Assembly: GCA_017647065.1 (NCBI GenBank) | Contig: JAGCLI010000161.1 | Coordinates: 1 to 14,342 of the forward strand | DNA from: Bacteroidales bacterium | GTDB taxonomy: Bacteria; Bacteroidota; Bacteroidia; Bacteroidales; P3 | Reading direction: 5' to 3' | Length of the DNA stretch: 14,342 bases | Shown here: positions 1-7,738 of the stretch, one piece after another | Numbering within the stretch: position 1 is the first letter of the stretch | Layout: the number at the start of each line of letters is the position of its first letter | The notes under the pieces: generated by a model | The model's database searches: none | The model's input: the letters and a program-made list of their open reading frames with translations, nothing else | What the model was told of the DNA's origin: nothing | Position numbers and translations under genes: made by a program

Positions 1-17
1 AATAAAGAAGAACAATA

Positions 18-395
18 TTAAAAAGCACTATAAGGTTCAAAAGCACCAATAATGTGTTCCAAGGTTTGAGTTCCTTGTTCTGTTTGAATGATTGAAATCA
101 CATCAAACCTTGCTTCTAAATCTAAGTTGCGATTGCGTATGTAGGCATTCGCAACTTTTATTATTGCTTTTTGCTTTTTGAAATCCACTGCCTCAAAAGG
201 CTGAATGAAATAATCGGTATTTCTTGTTTTTACCTCCACAAAAACAATACATCTTTCCCTTTCATCTTCTGCAATAAGGTCTATTTCGTTTTTCCTCCAC
301 ACAAAATTTCTTTCTAAAATCTTATAGCCCTTCTTTATAAGAAAATCACAAGCTAAGTCTTCGCCTAAATTTCCTAATATCTTATTTCCAATCAT
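18..395 (-). CDS. yraN: YraN/UPF0102 family nuclease-fold protein
   Basis: This 125-residue protein has the usual length and layout of the UPF0102 (YraN) family, which adopts a restriction-endonuclease-like fold. The N-terminal stretch NKILGNLGEDLACDFL is the family's conserved opening helix. The core RKNEIDLIA followed by VFVEVKTR supplies the acidic residue, the Asp and the E-x-K of a PD-(D/E)xK active site. The cellular role of the family is not settled; a part in DNA processing or recombination is inferred from the fold. Its ATG overlaps the stop of the upstream LD-carboxypeptidase gene in an ATGA, so translation is probably coupled and the two share a transcript. The stop lies 18 bases from the window edge, so any terminator is not visible. 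The family call is secure; the function is only predicted. Confidence 0.93.
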   Translation of the reverse strand: MIGNKILGNLGEDLACDFLIKKGYKILERNFVWRKNEIDLIAEDERERCIVFVEVKTRNTDYFIQPFEAVDFKKQKAIIKVANAYIRNRNLDLEARFDVISIIQTEQGTQTLEHIIGAFEPYSAF

Positions 396-1303
396 AATTG
401 TTTTGTGATAATTGTGTTATCTTTTACTTCAACCTCCATTTCCCCTCCAATAATAACGGCGTTGTTTCTTTCTTCAATGTGTCCTATGCTTGCACCAAAA
501 ATTTTAGGGTAGTTATATTGCTTAACTGTCTCTTCTATGATTTGATATGCCGTTTTGCCAAAAGGGATTGTGTTATCGTGCATTTGTGTCATTGCTCCAA
601 CAAGCAAAGCTTTTAAGTTTTTTAGTTTTCCTGCACGTTTCAAAGCCTGCATCATTCTATCTATATGATAAAGATATTCATCTAAATCCTCAATCAAAAG
701 AATTAAATCATCGGTTTGACTAAAACTCTCACTTCCAAGCAAGGAATAAAGAACCGAAAGATTGCCTCCGATAATTCTTCCACTGACTTTGCAGTTTTTT
801 TGAACGAAATCGCTTTTTGAAGAGAAAGAAAATTCTTTGCCAAATAGAAGATTAAATAAACTTTCTATTGAAGAAGAAGAGTAAATCTCACTTTTTATAT
901 TCACCGGCATAATAGCGTGAAGCGAAGCCACAGAATGTTTAAAGTAAACGTGATTTAAAATTGCTGTTACGTCAGAATAACCAATCAACCATTTAGGATT
1001 AGTCTCCAAAGGCGAAAAATCAACCATATCAATTATTCTTACGCTTCCATATCCTCCTCTTGCAAAAAACACAGCCTTTATTTCTTTATCGTCAATCGCC
1101 TTTTGCAAATCTCTTGCTCTTAATTCATCGCTTCCAGCAAATTGATTTTCTTCTGCATTTATGCTTTCTCCTAAGCAAACTTTCAGTCCTTTGTTTTCTA
1201 ATAAAGAAATAGTATCGTTAAGTTCTTGTTTTGAGATTTTTCTTGCAGAAGCCAAGATGACAACTCTATCACCTGATTTGAGAAAAGGAGGAATTTTTAT
1301 CAT
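392..1303 (-). CDS. ldcA: Muramoyltetrapeptide (LD-) carboxypeptidase, peptidase S66 family
   Basis: This is a 303-residue cytoplasmic enzyme of the S66 family (LdcA/MccF). LdcA members remove the terminal D-Ala from murein tetrapeptides during peptidoglycan recycling. The expected Ser-Glu-His triad is visible: Ser110 in GYSDVTA, Glu205 in LLIEDLDEY and His275 in ASIGHIEERN. The ARGGYGSVRI motif near residue 81 is also typical. There is no signal peptide, and the length is normal. Family relatives of MccF type cleave microcin C derivatives; nothing in the context favours that, and LD-carboxypeptidase is the default call. The gene starts 62 bp from mfd on the opposite strand behind an A-rich leader. 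Its stop overlaps the start of yraN (ATGA), giving a two-gene unit. Confidence 0.9.
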   Translation of the reverse strand: MIKIPPFLKSGDRVVILASARKISKQELNDTISLLENKGLKVCLGESINAEENQFAGSDELRARDLQKAIDDKEIKAVFFARGGYGSVRIIDMVDFSPLETNPKWLIGYSDVTAILNHVYFKHSVASLHAIMPVNIKSEIYSSSSIESLFNLLFGKEFSFSSKSDFVQKNCKVSGRIIGGNLSVLYSLLGSESFSQTDDLILLIEDLDEYLYHIDRMMQALKRAGKLKNLKALLVGAMTQMHDNTIPFGKTAYQIIEETVKQYNYPKIFGASIGHIEERNNAVIIGGEMEVEVKDNTIITKQL

Positions 1304-1332
1304 GTTTTTTTATTTTTTAAATAATTAAAGTG

Positions 1333-1340
1333 CAAATATA
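1333..1340 (-). promoter_or_regulatory. Candidate -7 box of the ldcA-yraN promoter
   Basis: Read on the minus strand this octamer is TATATTTG, an exact match to the Bacteroidota -7 consensus TAnnTTTG. It sits about 30 nt before the ldcA ATG, leaving an A/T-only leader of roughly 25 nt. I see no TTTG -33 element at the usual spacing, so the site rests on the -7 match and its position in a divergent intergenic region. Confidence 0.45.
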
Positions 1341-1353
1341 ACAAAAAAACGCA

Positions 1354-1361
1354 TACCTTTG
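1354..1361 (+). promoter_or_regulatory. Candidate -7 box of the mfd promoter
   Basis: TACCTTTG matches the Bacteroidota -7 consensus TAnnTTTG exactly and ends only 4 nt before the mfd ATG at 1366. If it is used, transcription would begin at or within a few bases of the start codon, making the mRNA leaderless or nearly so. No TTTG -33 element is seen at 17-21 nt upstream. Confidence 0.45.
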
Positions 1362-1365
1362 CCCT

Positions 1366-4300
1366 ATGAAAAGATTTAGTTCAATATATTCTCGCTCTGA
1401 GAAAGTACAAGAAATTGTAAAAAACATAAAAGATTACAAAGAACCCGTTTATATAAAAGGACTTTCGGGTTCAAGTCTTTCGCTTATAAGTTCTGTTGTC
1501 TGTGAATTAACAGAGGATTTCACTCATATTTTTCTTTTTGAAGATAAACAAAAAGCAGCATACTTTTATAACGATTTAGAAAGATACTACAACGATTCGG
1601 AAATTGATTATAACGAAAAACACGTTCTTTTCTATCCGTCGTCTTTCTTTCACGAAAACGATACCAATAAACTAAATAATGCAAACATTCTTCTTCGTAC
1701 TGCAATATTAGAAAGACTTTCTCTCTCTACTGCAAAGATAATTGTAACCTATCCACAAGCTTTTTGCGAGAAAACAATCGATAAAAAATCTTTTAACAAG
1801 AAAACATTTACAATTGCAAAGAATGAGGAGCTGAATATTGATCAATTGATAGATGTTCTTGATGATTTTGGATTTGAAAGAAGCGACTTAGTTTATCAAG
1901 CCGGTCAATATTCAATCAGAGGTGGCATAATAGATGTGTTTTCCTTTTCTCAAGAGAATCCATATCGTATAGAACTTTTCGGAGACACTATTGATAGTCT
2001 TAGAACCTTTGATGTATTGACTCAACTCTCAATAGAGGAAAAAGAAAGCTTTAATATATTACCAAACTTTACCCTTTCGCAAGAACAAACCACTAAGACT
2101 TCGTTTACAAAATGGCTTAATGACAAAACAATTCTTTGGGTAAATCAAGCAGATTTGTGTCTTGCGAAAACAATGCAAATAGAAGAAAAACAAAACTCTA
2201 ACGATACCTTTATAAAAAGCAAAGAATTATTAAATTATATCAAAGAAAAAAAAATTTTTTTCTTAGGAAAAAATTTCCAAAGCAAAGAAAAAAATCCTTT
2301 GATTTTTGATATAATTTCACAACCTGTTTTTAATGCAAATTTTCCTATGCTTATAGATTGCTTAGAGCAAAAACAAGAGCAAAATTATCAAACATGTTTT
2401 TGTGTTCTTGATGCTCAGCAAAAAGAAAGAGTAGAAAAAGTATTGGTAGAGTTTGCAAAAAATAGAAATATCACTACTCCCGTTTTTTTACAAGGCTCAA
2501 TAGCCGAAGGATTCATTGATAACGATCATAAACTATTACTTTTTACCGACCATCAATTGTTTAATCGTTATCATAAGTATAAATTAAGAGATGGAAGCAA
2601 AGAACAAGAAAAAATAACTATGGAAAGCCTTCTTAGTCTTACTCCCGGCGATTACGTAACTCACATAGATCACGGAATAGGTGTGTTCGCAGGATTAGCA
2701 AAGATAGATAAAGGAGGGAAAAAGCAAGAAGCAATACGATTAATCTTTAAAGGAAATGATACACTCTATGTTTCAATACATTCTTTGCATAAAATCAGTC
2801 GTTATTCCTCAAAAGACACAGCCAATATTCCTAAATTAAATCGTTTAGGCTCTACAATATGGCAGACACTCAAAAACAAAACAAAGCAAAAGGTTAAAGA
2901 CATAGCCAAAGACTTAATAGCACTTTACGCAGAACGAAAAGCAACAAAGGGATACGCCTTTTCGGCAGATTCATATCTTCAAAACTCTTTGGAAGCCTCC
3001 TTTATGTATGAGGATACTCCCGATCAATTAAAAGCAACAATAGATGTAAAACGAGATATGGAATCTTCGCACCCTATGGATAGGCTTGTGTGTGGAGATG
3101 TTGGCTTTGGAAAAACAGAAGTCGCAATAAGAGCATCCTTTAAAGCAGTATGCGATAGCAAACAAGTAGTTGTTTTAGTACCAACCACTATTTTAGCCTT
3201 TCAACATTGGAAAACATTTTCTCGTAGGCTAAAAGATTTTCCATGTAGGGTGGATTATCTTAATCGTTTTCGCACAACCAAAGAAAAAAATCAAATACTC
3301 AAAGACCTCCAATCAGGCAAAATAGATATTCTTATAGGCACTCACAGAGTTGTAGGCAAAGATGTAAAGTTTAAAGACTTAGGATTGCTAATCATAGACG
3401 AAGAACATAAATTTGGAGTTAGCGTTAAAGAAAAATTAAAACAGCTAAAAGTAAATATAGACACCCTTACGCTTTCGGCAACTCCTATTCCAAGAACATT
3501 ACAGTTCTCTTTAATGGGAGCAAGAGACCTTTCTATAATAAATACTCCTCCTGCAAATCGCCAACCTGTAAACACGCAAGTGATAAACTTTGATAAAGAA
3601 CTCATAAGAGATGCAATAGATTTTGAAATTCAAAGAGGAGGGCAAGTATATTTTGTGCATAATAGAGTGCAAACAATACATGAAATTGCACAAACCTTGC
3701 ATCAACTTGTTCCAAAGGCGAGAATTATTGTCGGACACGGACAAATGGAAGGCGAAGCATTGGAAAGAGTTATGCTTGACTTCATTGAAGGGCAGTATGA
3801 CATACTTGTTTCAACTACAATTGTAGAAAATGGATTAGATATACCGAATGCAAATACTATTATAATAAATGACGCACAAAATTATGGACTTTCAGACCTT
3901 CATCAACTAAGAGGAAGAGTCGGAAGAAGCAATGCGAAAGCTTTTTGTTACCTTATAGCTCCTGAGTCTTATCTTTTAACTCCCGAAGCACATAAAAGAC
4001 TTTCTGCAATTGAAGAGTTTTCAGCAATAGGTAGTGGATTTGCAATAGCGATGAGGGATTTAGATATTAGAGGTGCAGGAAACTTGCTTGGAGCCGAACA
4101 AAGTGGATTTATTTCCGATATAGGATTTGAGACATATCATAAAATTCTCAACGAATCAATGGACGAAATTCGTCAAGACTGCGGACAAATACAAGAAGAT
4201 GCTACAAAACGAGAATGTGTTATTGAAACCGATTTGGAAATCCTTATACCAGATAATTATATCACAAATGTGGTTGAACGATTGAAGATTTACAAACAGT

Positions 4301-4656
4301 TAGACTCAATGGAAGATGATAAAGATTTAGCACCGTTAATTAAATCTTTAACTGATAGATTTGGAACGATTCCTTGGCAAACTTTAGAGTTGTTTCAGAT
4401 TGTCAAACTTCGCATGTTAGCAAAAAAAATCTATGCAGAGAAGATTTCTATCAAACAAAATAAAATGGCAATAACCTTTAATTTTCAATCAAACGCCGTT
4501 GAAAGAATTCTTTCCTATGTTCAAAGCTATCCAAGTCAAAGTAAGGTTGTTGAACAAGAAGATAAGGTGATTTTAAACATCACATCGATTGATAATTTGG
4601 AAAAAGCAATCAAAGTTTTTTCTTACTTACAAGAAGATTTTGTAGAAAAACTTTGA
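1366..4656 (+). CDS. mfd: Transcription-repair coupling factor Mfd
   Basis: Mfd is an ATP-driven DNA translocase that dislodges RNA polymerase stalled at lesions and recruits UvrA. At 1096 residues it is slightly shorter than the E. coli protein. Visible in order are: a UvrB-like N-terminal module, with SIRGGIIDVF near residues 183-192; the RNA-polymerase-interacting domain beginning PGDYVTHIDHGIGVF (427-441); a RecG-like translocase with Walker A GDVGFGKTE (577-585, Lys583) and the DEEH box (678-681); the TLSATPIPRTL motif; motif VI QLRGRVGRSN (847-856); and the C-terminal TRCF domain from about 950. The start is firm: an in-frame TAA lies at 1339-1341 with no start codon between, and the next Met is more than 200 residues on. 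A run of nine A and seven T occurs in frame at 2246-2261. No terminator hairpin is evident in the 97 bp downstream. Confidence 0.98.
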   Translation: MKRFSSIYSRSEKVQEIVKNIKDYKEPVYIKGLSGSSLSLISSVVCELTEDFTHIFLFEDKQKAAYFYNDLERYYNDSEIDYNEKHVLFYPSSFFHENDTNKLNNANILLRTAILERLSLSTAKIIVTYPQAFCEKTIDKKSFNKKTFTIAKNEELNIDQLIDVLDDFGFERSDLVYQAGQYSIRGGIIDVFSFSQENPYRIELFGDTIDSLRTFDVLTQLSIEEKESFNILPNFTLSQEQTTKTSFTKWLNDKTILWVNQADLCLAKTMQIEEKQNSNDTFIKSKELLNYIKEKKIFFLGKNFQSKEKNPLIFDIISQPVFNANFPMLIDCLEQKQEQNYQTCFCVLDAQQKERVEKVLVEFAKNRNITTPVFLQGSIAEGFIDNDHKLLLFTDHQLFNRYHKYKLRDGSKEQEKITMESLLSLTPGDYVTHIDHGIGVFAGLAKIDKGGKKQEAIRLIFKGNDTLYVSIHSLHKISRYSSKDTANIPKLNRLGSTIWQTLKNKTKQKVKDIAKDLIALYAERKATKGYAFSADSYLQNSLEASFMYEDTPDQLKATIDVKRDMESSHPMDRLVCGDVGFGKTEVAIRASFKAVCDSKQVVVLVPTTILAFQHWKTFSRRLKDFPCRVDYLNRFRTTKEKNQILKDLQSGKIDILIGTHRVVGKDVKFKDLGLLIIDEEHKFGVSVKEKLKQLKVNIDTLTLSATPIPRTLQFSLMGARDLSIINTPPANRQPVNTQVINFDKELIRDAIDFEIQRGGQVYFVHNRVQTIHEIAQTLHQLVPKARIIVGHGQMEGEALERVMLDFIEGQYDILVSTTIVENGLDIPNANTIIINDAQNYGLSDLHQLRGRVGRSNAKAFCYLIAPESYLLTPEAHKRLSAIEEFSAIGSGFAIAMRDLDIRGAGNLLGAEQSGFISDIGFETYHKILNESMDEIRQDCGQIQEDATKRECVIETDLEILIPDNYITNVVERLKIYKQLDSMEDDKDLAPLIKSLTDRFGTIPWQTLELFQIVKLRMLAKKIYAEKISIKQNKMAITFNFQSNAVERILSYVQSYPSQSKVVEQEDKVILNITSIDNLEKAIKVFSYLQEDFVEKL

Positions 4657-4753
4657 AAAAAATGAAAACAACTTAAAGAAAAATAGTGTCAATAAGATGT
4701 TTTTTTGTACTTTTGTACGCTAATAGTAAAAGAAAAATAAAAAATATTAAAAT
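4657..4753. other. Intergenic region between mfd and the T9SS protein gene
   Basis: This 97-bp gap contains no gene and no convincing terminator hairpin. It holds a TAnnTTTG promoter box, a short TTTTGTAC direct repeat overlapping that box, and an A-rich leader of about 30 nt before the next ATG. Readthrough from mfd cannot be excluded. Confidence 0.5.
4708..4715 (+). promoter_or_regulatory. Candidate -7 box of the T9SS protein/TPR promoter
   Basis: TACTTTTG is an exact match to TAnnTTTG, 38 nt before the ATG at 4754. Predicted transcription starts near 4721, giving an A-rich leader without a Shine-Dalgarno sequence. It lies inside a tandem pair of TTTTGTAC octamers (4703-4710 and 4711-4718). 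A -33 TTTG at standard spacing is not seen. Confidence 0.45.
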
Positions 4754-7354
4754 ATGAGAAAGAGTTATTTAATTCTTGTTGCCTTGTTTTTAATGTTTGC
4801 AACCAATATTGCAAAGGGACAAGGTTGTGTTGATATGGGAATAAAAAGATTAGTAAATTTTGATACTGTTGATTTCACGGGTACGCAGTATAATAACGGG
4901 ATTCAATTAACTTGTGATTTCCCTCAAGATACGCTAACAGTAGTTGTGTTTGCTCCGGGTTACTTTGTTAATCCTGGTTCAAACGAATCTCCATATGTTT
5001 GGGAAGAAATTCCATTTAATCCGCCATGTCCTTTTAATGAAGGGATACAAGTACCGGGTCTTACAGGAGATGATAATTGGGGAAGTGTGGTTTCTTTGAA
5101 TTATGCAACACCAGGAGCAGCAATTCCTTTTACTTTTGACTTTTTTGGAGAGACTTACGAAAATTGTCAAATAGGTTCTAATGGTTTAATTTCGTTTTTT
5201 AAAGAGGGAATAGGAACTGTATACGCTCAGGGTTCGAATTGTTCTTATAGTCAAGACGATTTAGGACCTTTCCCAAATGCTCAAAGATACAAGAATTGTA
5301 TTATGGTTCCATACTATGATATTATTTTTTCTGGTGGCAATGGTCAAGTATTTTTTCAAGTAATTGGAGAGTATCCTTGTAGAAAAATGATTCTTTCTTA
5401 CTATCAAGTTCCAATGTTTGACTGTAGAGATCAAAAATCTACAAATATGGCGGTATTATATGAAAGTTCCAATACAATAGAGTTTTATTTGCTAAATAAG
5501 CCTCACTGTGGTCAACCTTGGGGACAAGGTATTGATGGTGGATTAGCAACATTGGGAATACAAAATCATGATTTACAAATATGTATGGTAGATACACTTA
5601 ACAATGCAAGATGGGAAGTGCAAAATAAAGCATTTAGAATACGTGCAGCAAGTGAATTGGAAAAATCTTATGCAGTTTACAAAAGAAGTGCAACAGATTT
5701 CAATGCACCTATGATACCTGTTTCGTTAGATGCAGAAGGTAGATTTTTTGCTAATCCAACTATTGAAGAAGGTCCTACAAGATATTTTGCAGAAGCAACA
5801 ATTTATCGTGCAGATGGAAATGAAATCAATATTTCGGACTCAACCGCTATTTATTATCCAATAGATCTTGATCCAATTGTTGTAACTCACAACGGAAGTA
5901 CTGCTGCTACAAACGAAGTATGTAGAGGCGACCAAGTAAATTTCCAACTTAGTGGAGGAACACGCTACAATATGGTATTACCACAACAAGTAGAAAACAT
6001 AGGAAGTACATTCACAAGAGTAAACACTGCAAATCAAGACTCGGTTGTTTATCAATTCGAGGTAATCAATGAAGAAAACGGAGTAATTGTTTGTGAAAGA
6101 ATGAGTAATCCTGTAACTATTTACAACATATCATTCAATGTTCAAGTAAATGATGACATGACTATTTGTAGAGGAACAGAAATCACGCTAACAGACGTAT
6201 TGAACGAAGAAGAAGGAGAATCTGCTTGGACTACAGGACAAATAGGAGATACAATTCAAACAACTCCACAATCAACAGGTTACATTACACTAACAAAGAC
6301 TAATTATCTTGGTTGTACAGCAAGCGATTCAATTTTAGTTACAGTAAATGATGCACCAGATATTGAGATTGTAGGAACAATGAATATTTGTGAAGGAACA
6401 TCTACAATTCTTACTGTTAATTCTTCATTACCTAATTGTTTATTTGAATGGAGTACAGGGCAAACTACTCAATCCATAACAGTGAATCCTGCAAGTACTC
6501 AACAATATAATGTAAGTGTAAAATTACCTCCTGCAATGTGCGAAAGATTAGATAGCGCTACAGTTGTAGTTGAGTCAGCCCCTAACGTAGTTTGTACAGC
6601 AGACGTGTCAATTTGCGAAGGCGATCAAGCAGAAATAGGAGTTAATGGAAACGCTACAAGATATATTTGGGAAAGTGTACCACAAGATATGTCGGTTAAT
6701 GGAGGTAGTCAAGCAAACTACACAGTTAAACCGAGTGCAACAACAATGTATGTAGCACATGCTTACAATCAAATAAATTGTCATTCAACCGACACAGTAT
6801 ATGTAAATGTGCAACGTACACCTTCGGCAGCTATAAGATTTAATCCAAGTGTGATTGACGCCCTTGACCCAACTGTTATATTTACTGACGTATCGAGTGG
6901 AAACTCTACAAGAGAATGGGAATTAAGTGATGGAACAACTTCAACCGAAGCAGAGTTTGTTCACGTATTCCCAGTAACTGACACAACACTTCGTTATGAT
7001 ATTCAATTAACAGCATATTCTCCACTAGGTTGTTCCGATACTACATCAGCCTTTATTAGAGTTCAAAGAGAACATCACCTTTGGGCACCAACAGGAGTTT
7101 ATATTCACGACAACAATCCAGATAACGCAAGATTCCGTCTTTGGATAGACAATATAATTGAGTATGATTTGAAAATCTTTAACCGTTACGGAGAAATGAT
7201 TTTCCAAACAAACGACATTGAAGATGCGTGGGATTGTACATATAAAGGCGAACCTGTAATGCAAGGCGTTTATACTTGGAGCGTACAGTATAGACACAAT
7301 GATGCACCTAATCGTTTGGAAAGAGAACAAGGAACATTTATGATTTATAACTAA
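4754..7354 (+). CDS. Secreted multidomain protein with type B T9SS sorting domain
   Basis: This 866-residue protein is predicted to cross the inner membrane by Sec and the outer membrane by the type IX secretion system. A signal peptide occupies residues 1-22, with likely cleavage at AKG/QG leaving an N-terminal Gln. The N-terminal region to about 300 is cysteine-rich and contains IPFTFDFFGETYENCQIGSNG (split here as IPFTFDFFGETY 124-135 and IGSNG 140-144), the nidogen-like motif common in secreted beta-sandwich proteins. Four related Ig-like units begin with C-(R/E)-G at Cys390, Cys472, Cys546 and Cys621. A PKD-like domain spans about 687-770. The last 90 residues, with KIFNRYGEMIF and WDCTYKGEPVMQGVYTW, match the gliding-motility-associated C-terminal domain. 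Adhesion or a matrix role is possible, but the ligand is unknown and no enzyme domain is visible. It is followed 4 nt later by a TPR gene. Confidence 0.88.
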   Translation: MRKSYLILVALFLMFATNIAKGQGCVDMGIKRLVNFDTVDFTGTQYNNGIQLTCDFPQDTLTVVVFAPGYFVNPGSNESPYVWEEIPFNPPCPFNEGIQVPGLTGDDNWGSVVSLNYATPGAAIPFTFDFFGETYENCQIGSNGLISFFKEGIGTVYAQGSNCSYSQDDLGPFPNAQRYKNCIMVPYYDIIFSGGNGQVFFQVIGEYPCRKMILSYYQVPMFDCRDQKSTNMAVLYESSNTIEFYLLNKPHCGQPWGQGIDGGLATLGIQNHDLQICMVDTLNNARWEVQNKAFRIRAASELEKSYAVYKRSATDFNAPMIPVSLDAEGRFFANPTIEEGPTRYFAEATIYRADGNEINISDSTAIYYPIDLDPIVVTHNGSTAATNEVCRGDQVNFQLSGGTRYNMVLPQQVENIGSTFTRVNTANQDSVVYQFEVINEENGVIVCERMSNPVTIYNISFNVQVNDDMTICRGTEITLTDVLNEEEGESAWTTGQIGDTIQTTPQSTGYITLTKTNYLGCTASDSILVTVNDAPDIEIVGTMNICEGTSTILTVNSSLPNCLFEWSTGQTTQSITVNPASTQQYNVSVKLPPAMCERLDSATVVVESAPNVVCTADVSICEGDQAEIGVNGNATRYIWESVPQDMSVNGGSQANYTVKPSATTMYVAHAYNQINCHSTDTVYVNVQRTPSAAIRFNPSVIDALDPTVIFTDVSSGNSTREWELSDGTTSTEAEFVHVFPVTDTTLRYDIQLTAYSPLGCSDTTSAFIRVQREHHLWAPTGVYIHDNNPDNARFRLWIDNIIEYDLKIFNRYGEMIFQTNDIEDAWDCTYKGEPVMQGVYTWSVQYRHNDAPNRLEREQGTFMIYN

Positions 7355-7358
7355 GAGA

Positions 7359-7646
7359 ATGATTAGTATAGCAGAGATAGAAAAAGCCAAAACGCTTTTA
7401 GACGAAAATAAAATTGAACAAGCAATAGATTTCTTGAAAACATTGGTTGAAGATACTCAAGAAGAAAATAAAGATGTTGCTTATTATGTATTAGGAAATG
7501 CATATCGAAGAGGAAATAATTGGCAAGATGCAATCAATAGTTATTCGCGATCAGTAGAAATCAATCCTTCCTCTCCTGCAAAAGAAATGAGAGAGAGTTG
7601 CATTAAGATATTAGACTTTTATAACAAAGATATGTATAATCCGTGA
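7359..7646 (+). CDS. Small tetratricopeptide-repeat protein
   Basis: This 95-residue protein has no signal peptide or membrane segment and is probably cytoplasmic. Residues of about 5-75 form two helix-turn-helix TPR units: EIEKAKTLLDENKIEQAIDF, then the clearer AYYVLGNAYRRGNNWQDAIN and YSRSVEINPSS. The C-terminal tail ILDFYNKDMYNP resembles endings I recognise from short TPR proteins of Bacteroidota. TPRs mediate protein-protein contact; the partner is not known. The gene starts 4 nt after the stop of the T9SS-sorted surface protein and has no promoter of its own, so the two are co-transcribed. A strong terminator follows 26 nt after its stop. Confidence 0.85.
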   Translation: MISIAEIEKAKTLLDENKIEQAIDFLKTLVEDTQEENKDVAYYVLGNAYRRGNNWQDAINSYSRSVEINPSSPAKEMRESCIKILDFYNKDMYNP

Positions 7647-7671
7647 TAAAAGAAAAATAAAAAATAACACT

Positions 7672-7705
7672 AAACGCGAACAAAAAACCTTTGTTCGCGT
7701 TTTTT
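7672..7705 (+). terminator. Intrinsic terminator after the TPR gene
   Basis: A perfect 13-bp stem, AAACGCGAACAAA (7672-7684) with TTTGTTCGCGTTT (7690-7702), encloses the 5-nt loop AAACC. It continues into a T run to 7705. It closes the T9SS protein/TPR unit. The GC core of the stem stands out in this AT-rich sequence. Because the stem is flanked by A and T it could also act on transcripts from the other strand, but no minus-strand gene lies nearby. Confidence 0.85.
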
Positions 7706-7709
7706 ATTG

Positions 7710-7717
7710 TAATTTTG
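7710..7717 (+). promoter_or_regulatory. Candidate -7 box of the sbcDC promoter
   Basis: TAATTTTG matches TAnnTTTG and lies 21 nt before the sbcD ATG at 7739. A TTTG at 7690-7693, inside the 3' arm of the upstream terminator, could act as the -33 element; the 16-nt gap is a little shorter than the usual 17-23. The leader would be about 15 nt. Confidence 0.5.
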
Positions 7718-7738
7718 TGAAATCCAAACTCTAAAATA

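Noticed and set aside
398..616. Plus-strand open frame of 72 codons antisense to ldcA
   Set aside because: It overlaps the conserved active-site region of ldcA and shows no family resemblance.
4754..4830. Lipoprotein signal on the T9SS protein, because Cys25 follows the hydrophobic segment
   Set aside because: The residues before Cys25 are GQG rather than a lipobox, and a signal peptidase I site at AKG/QG fits better.
7046..7390. Reverse-strand open frame of 114 codons across the end of the T9SS gene
   Set aside because: It overlaps the sorting domain and TPR start, has no recognisable domain, and has a composition typical of antisense reading of AT-rich DNA.
4727..7666. A 20-base exact match between 4727-4746 and 7647-7666
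   Set aside because: The shared string is almost only A and T (leader-like A-rich DNA); not flanked by any element features, so treated as low complexity rather than a mobile repeat.
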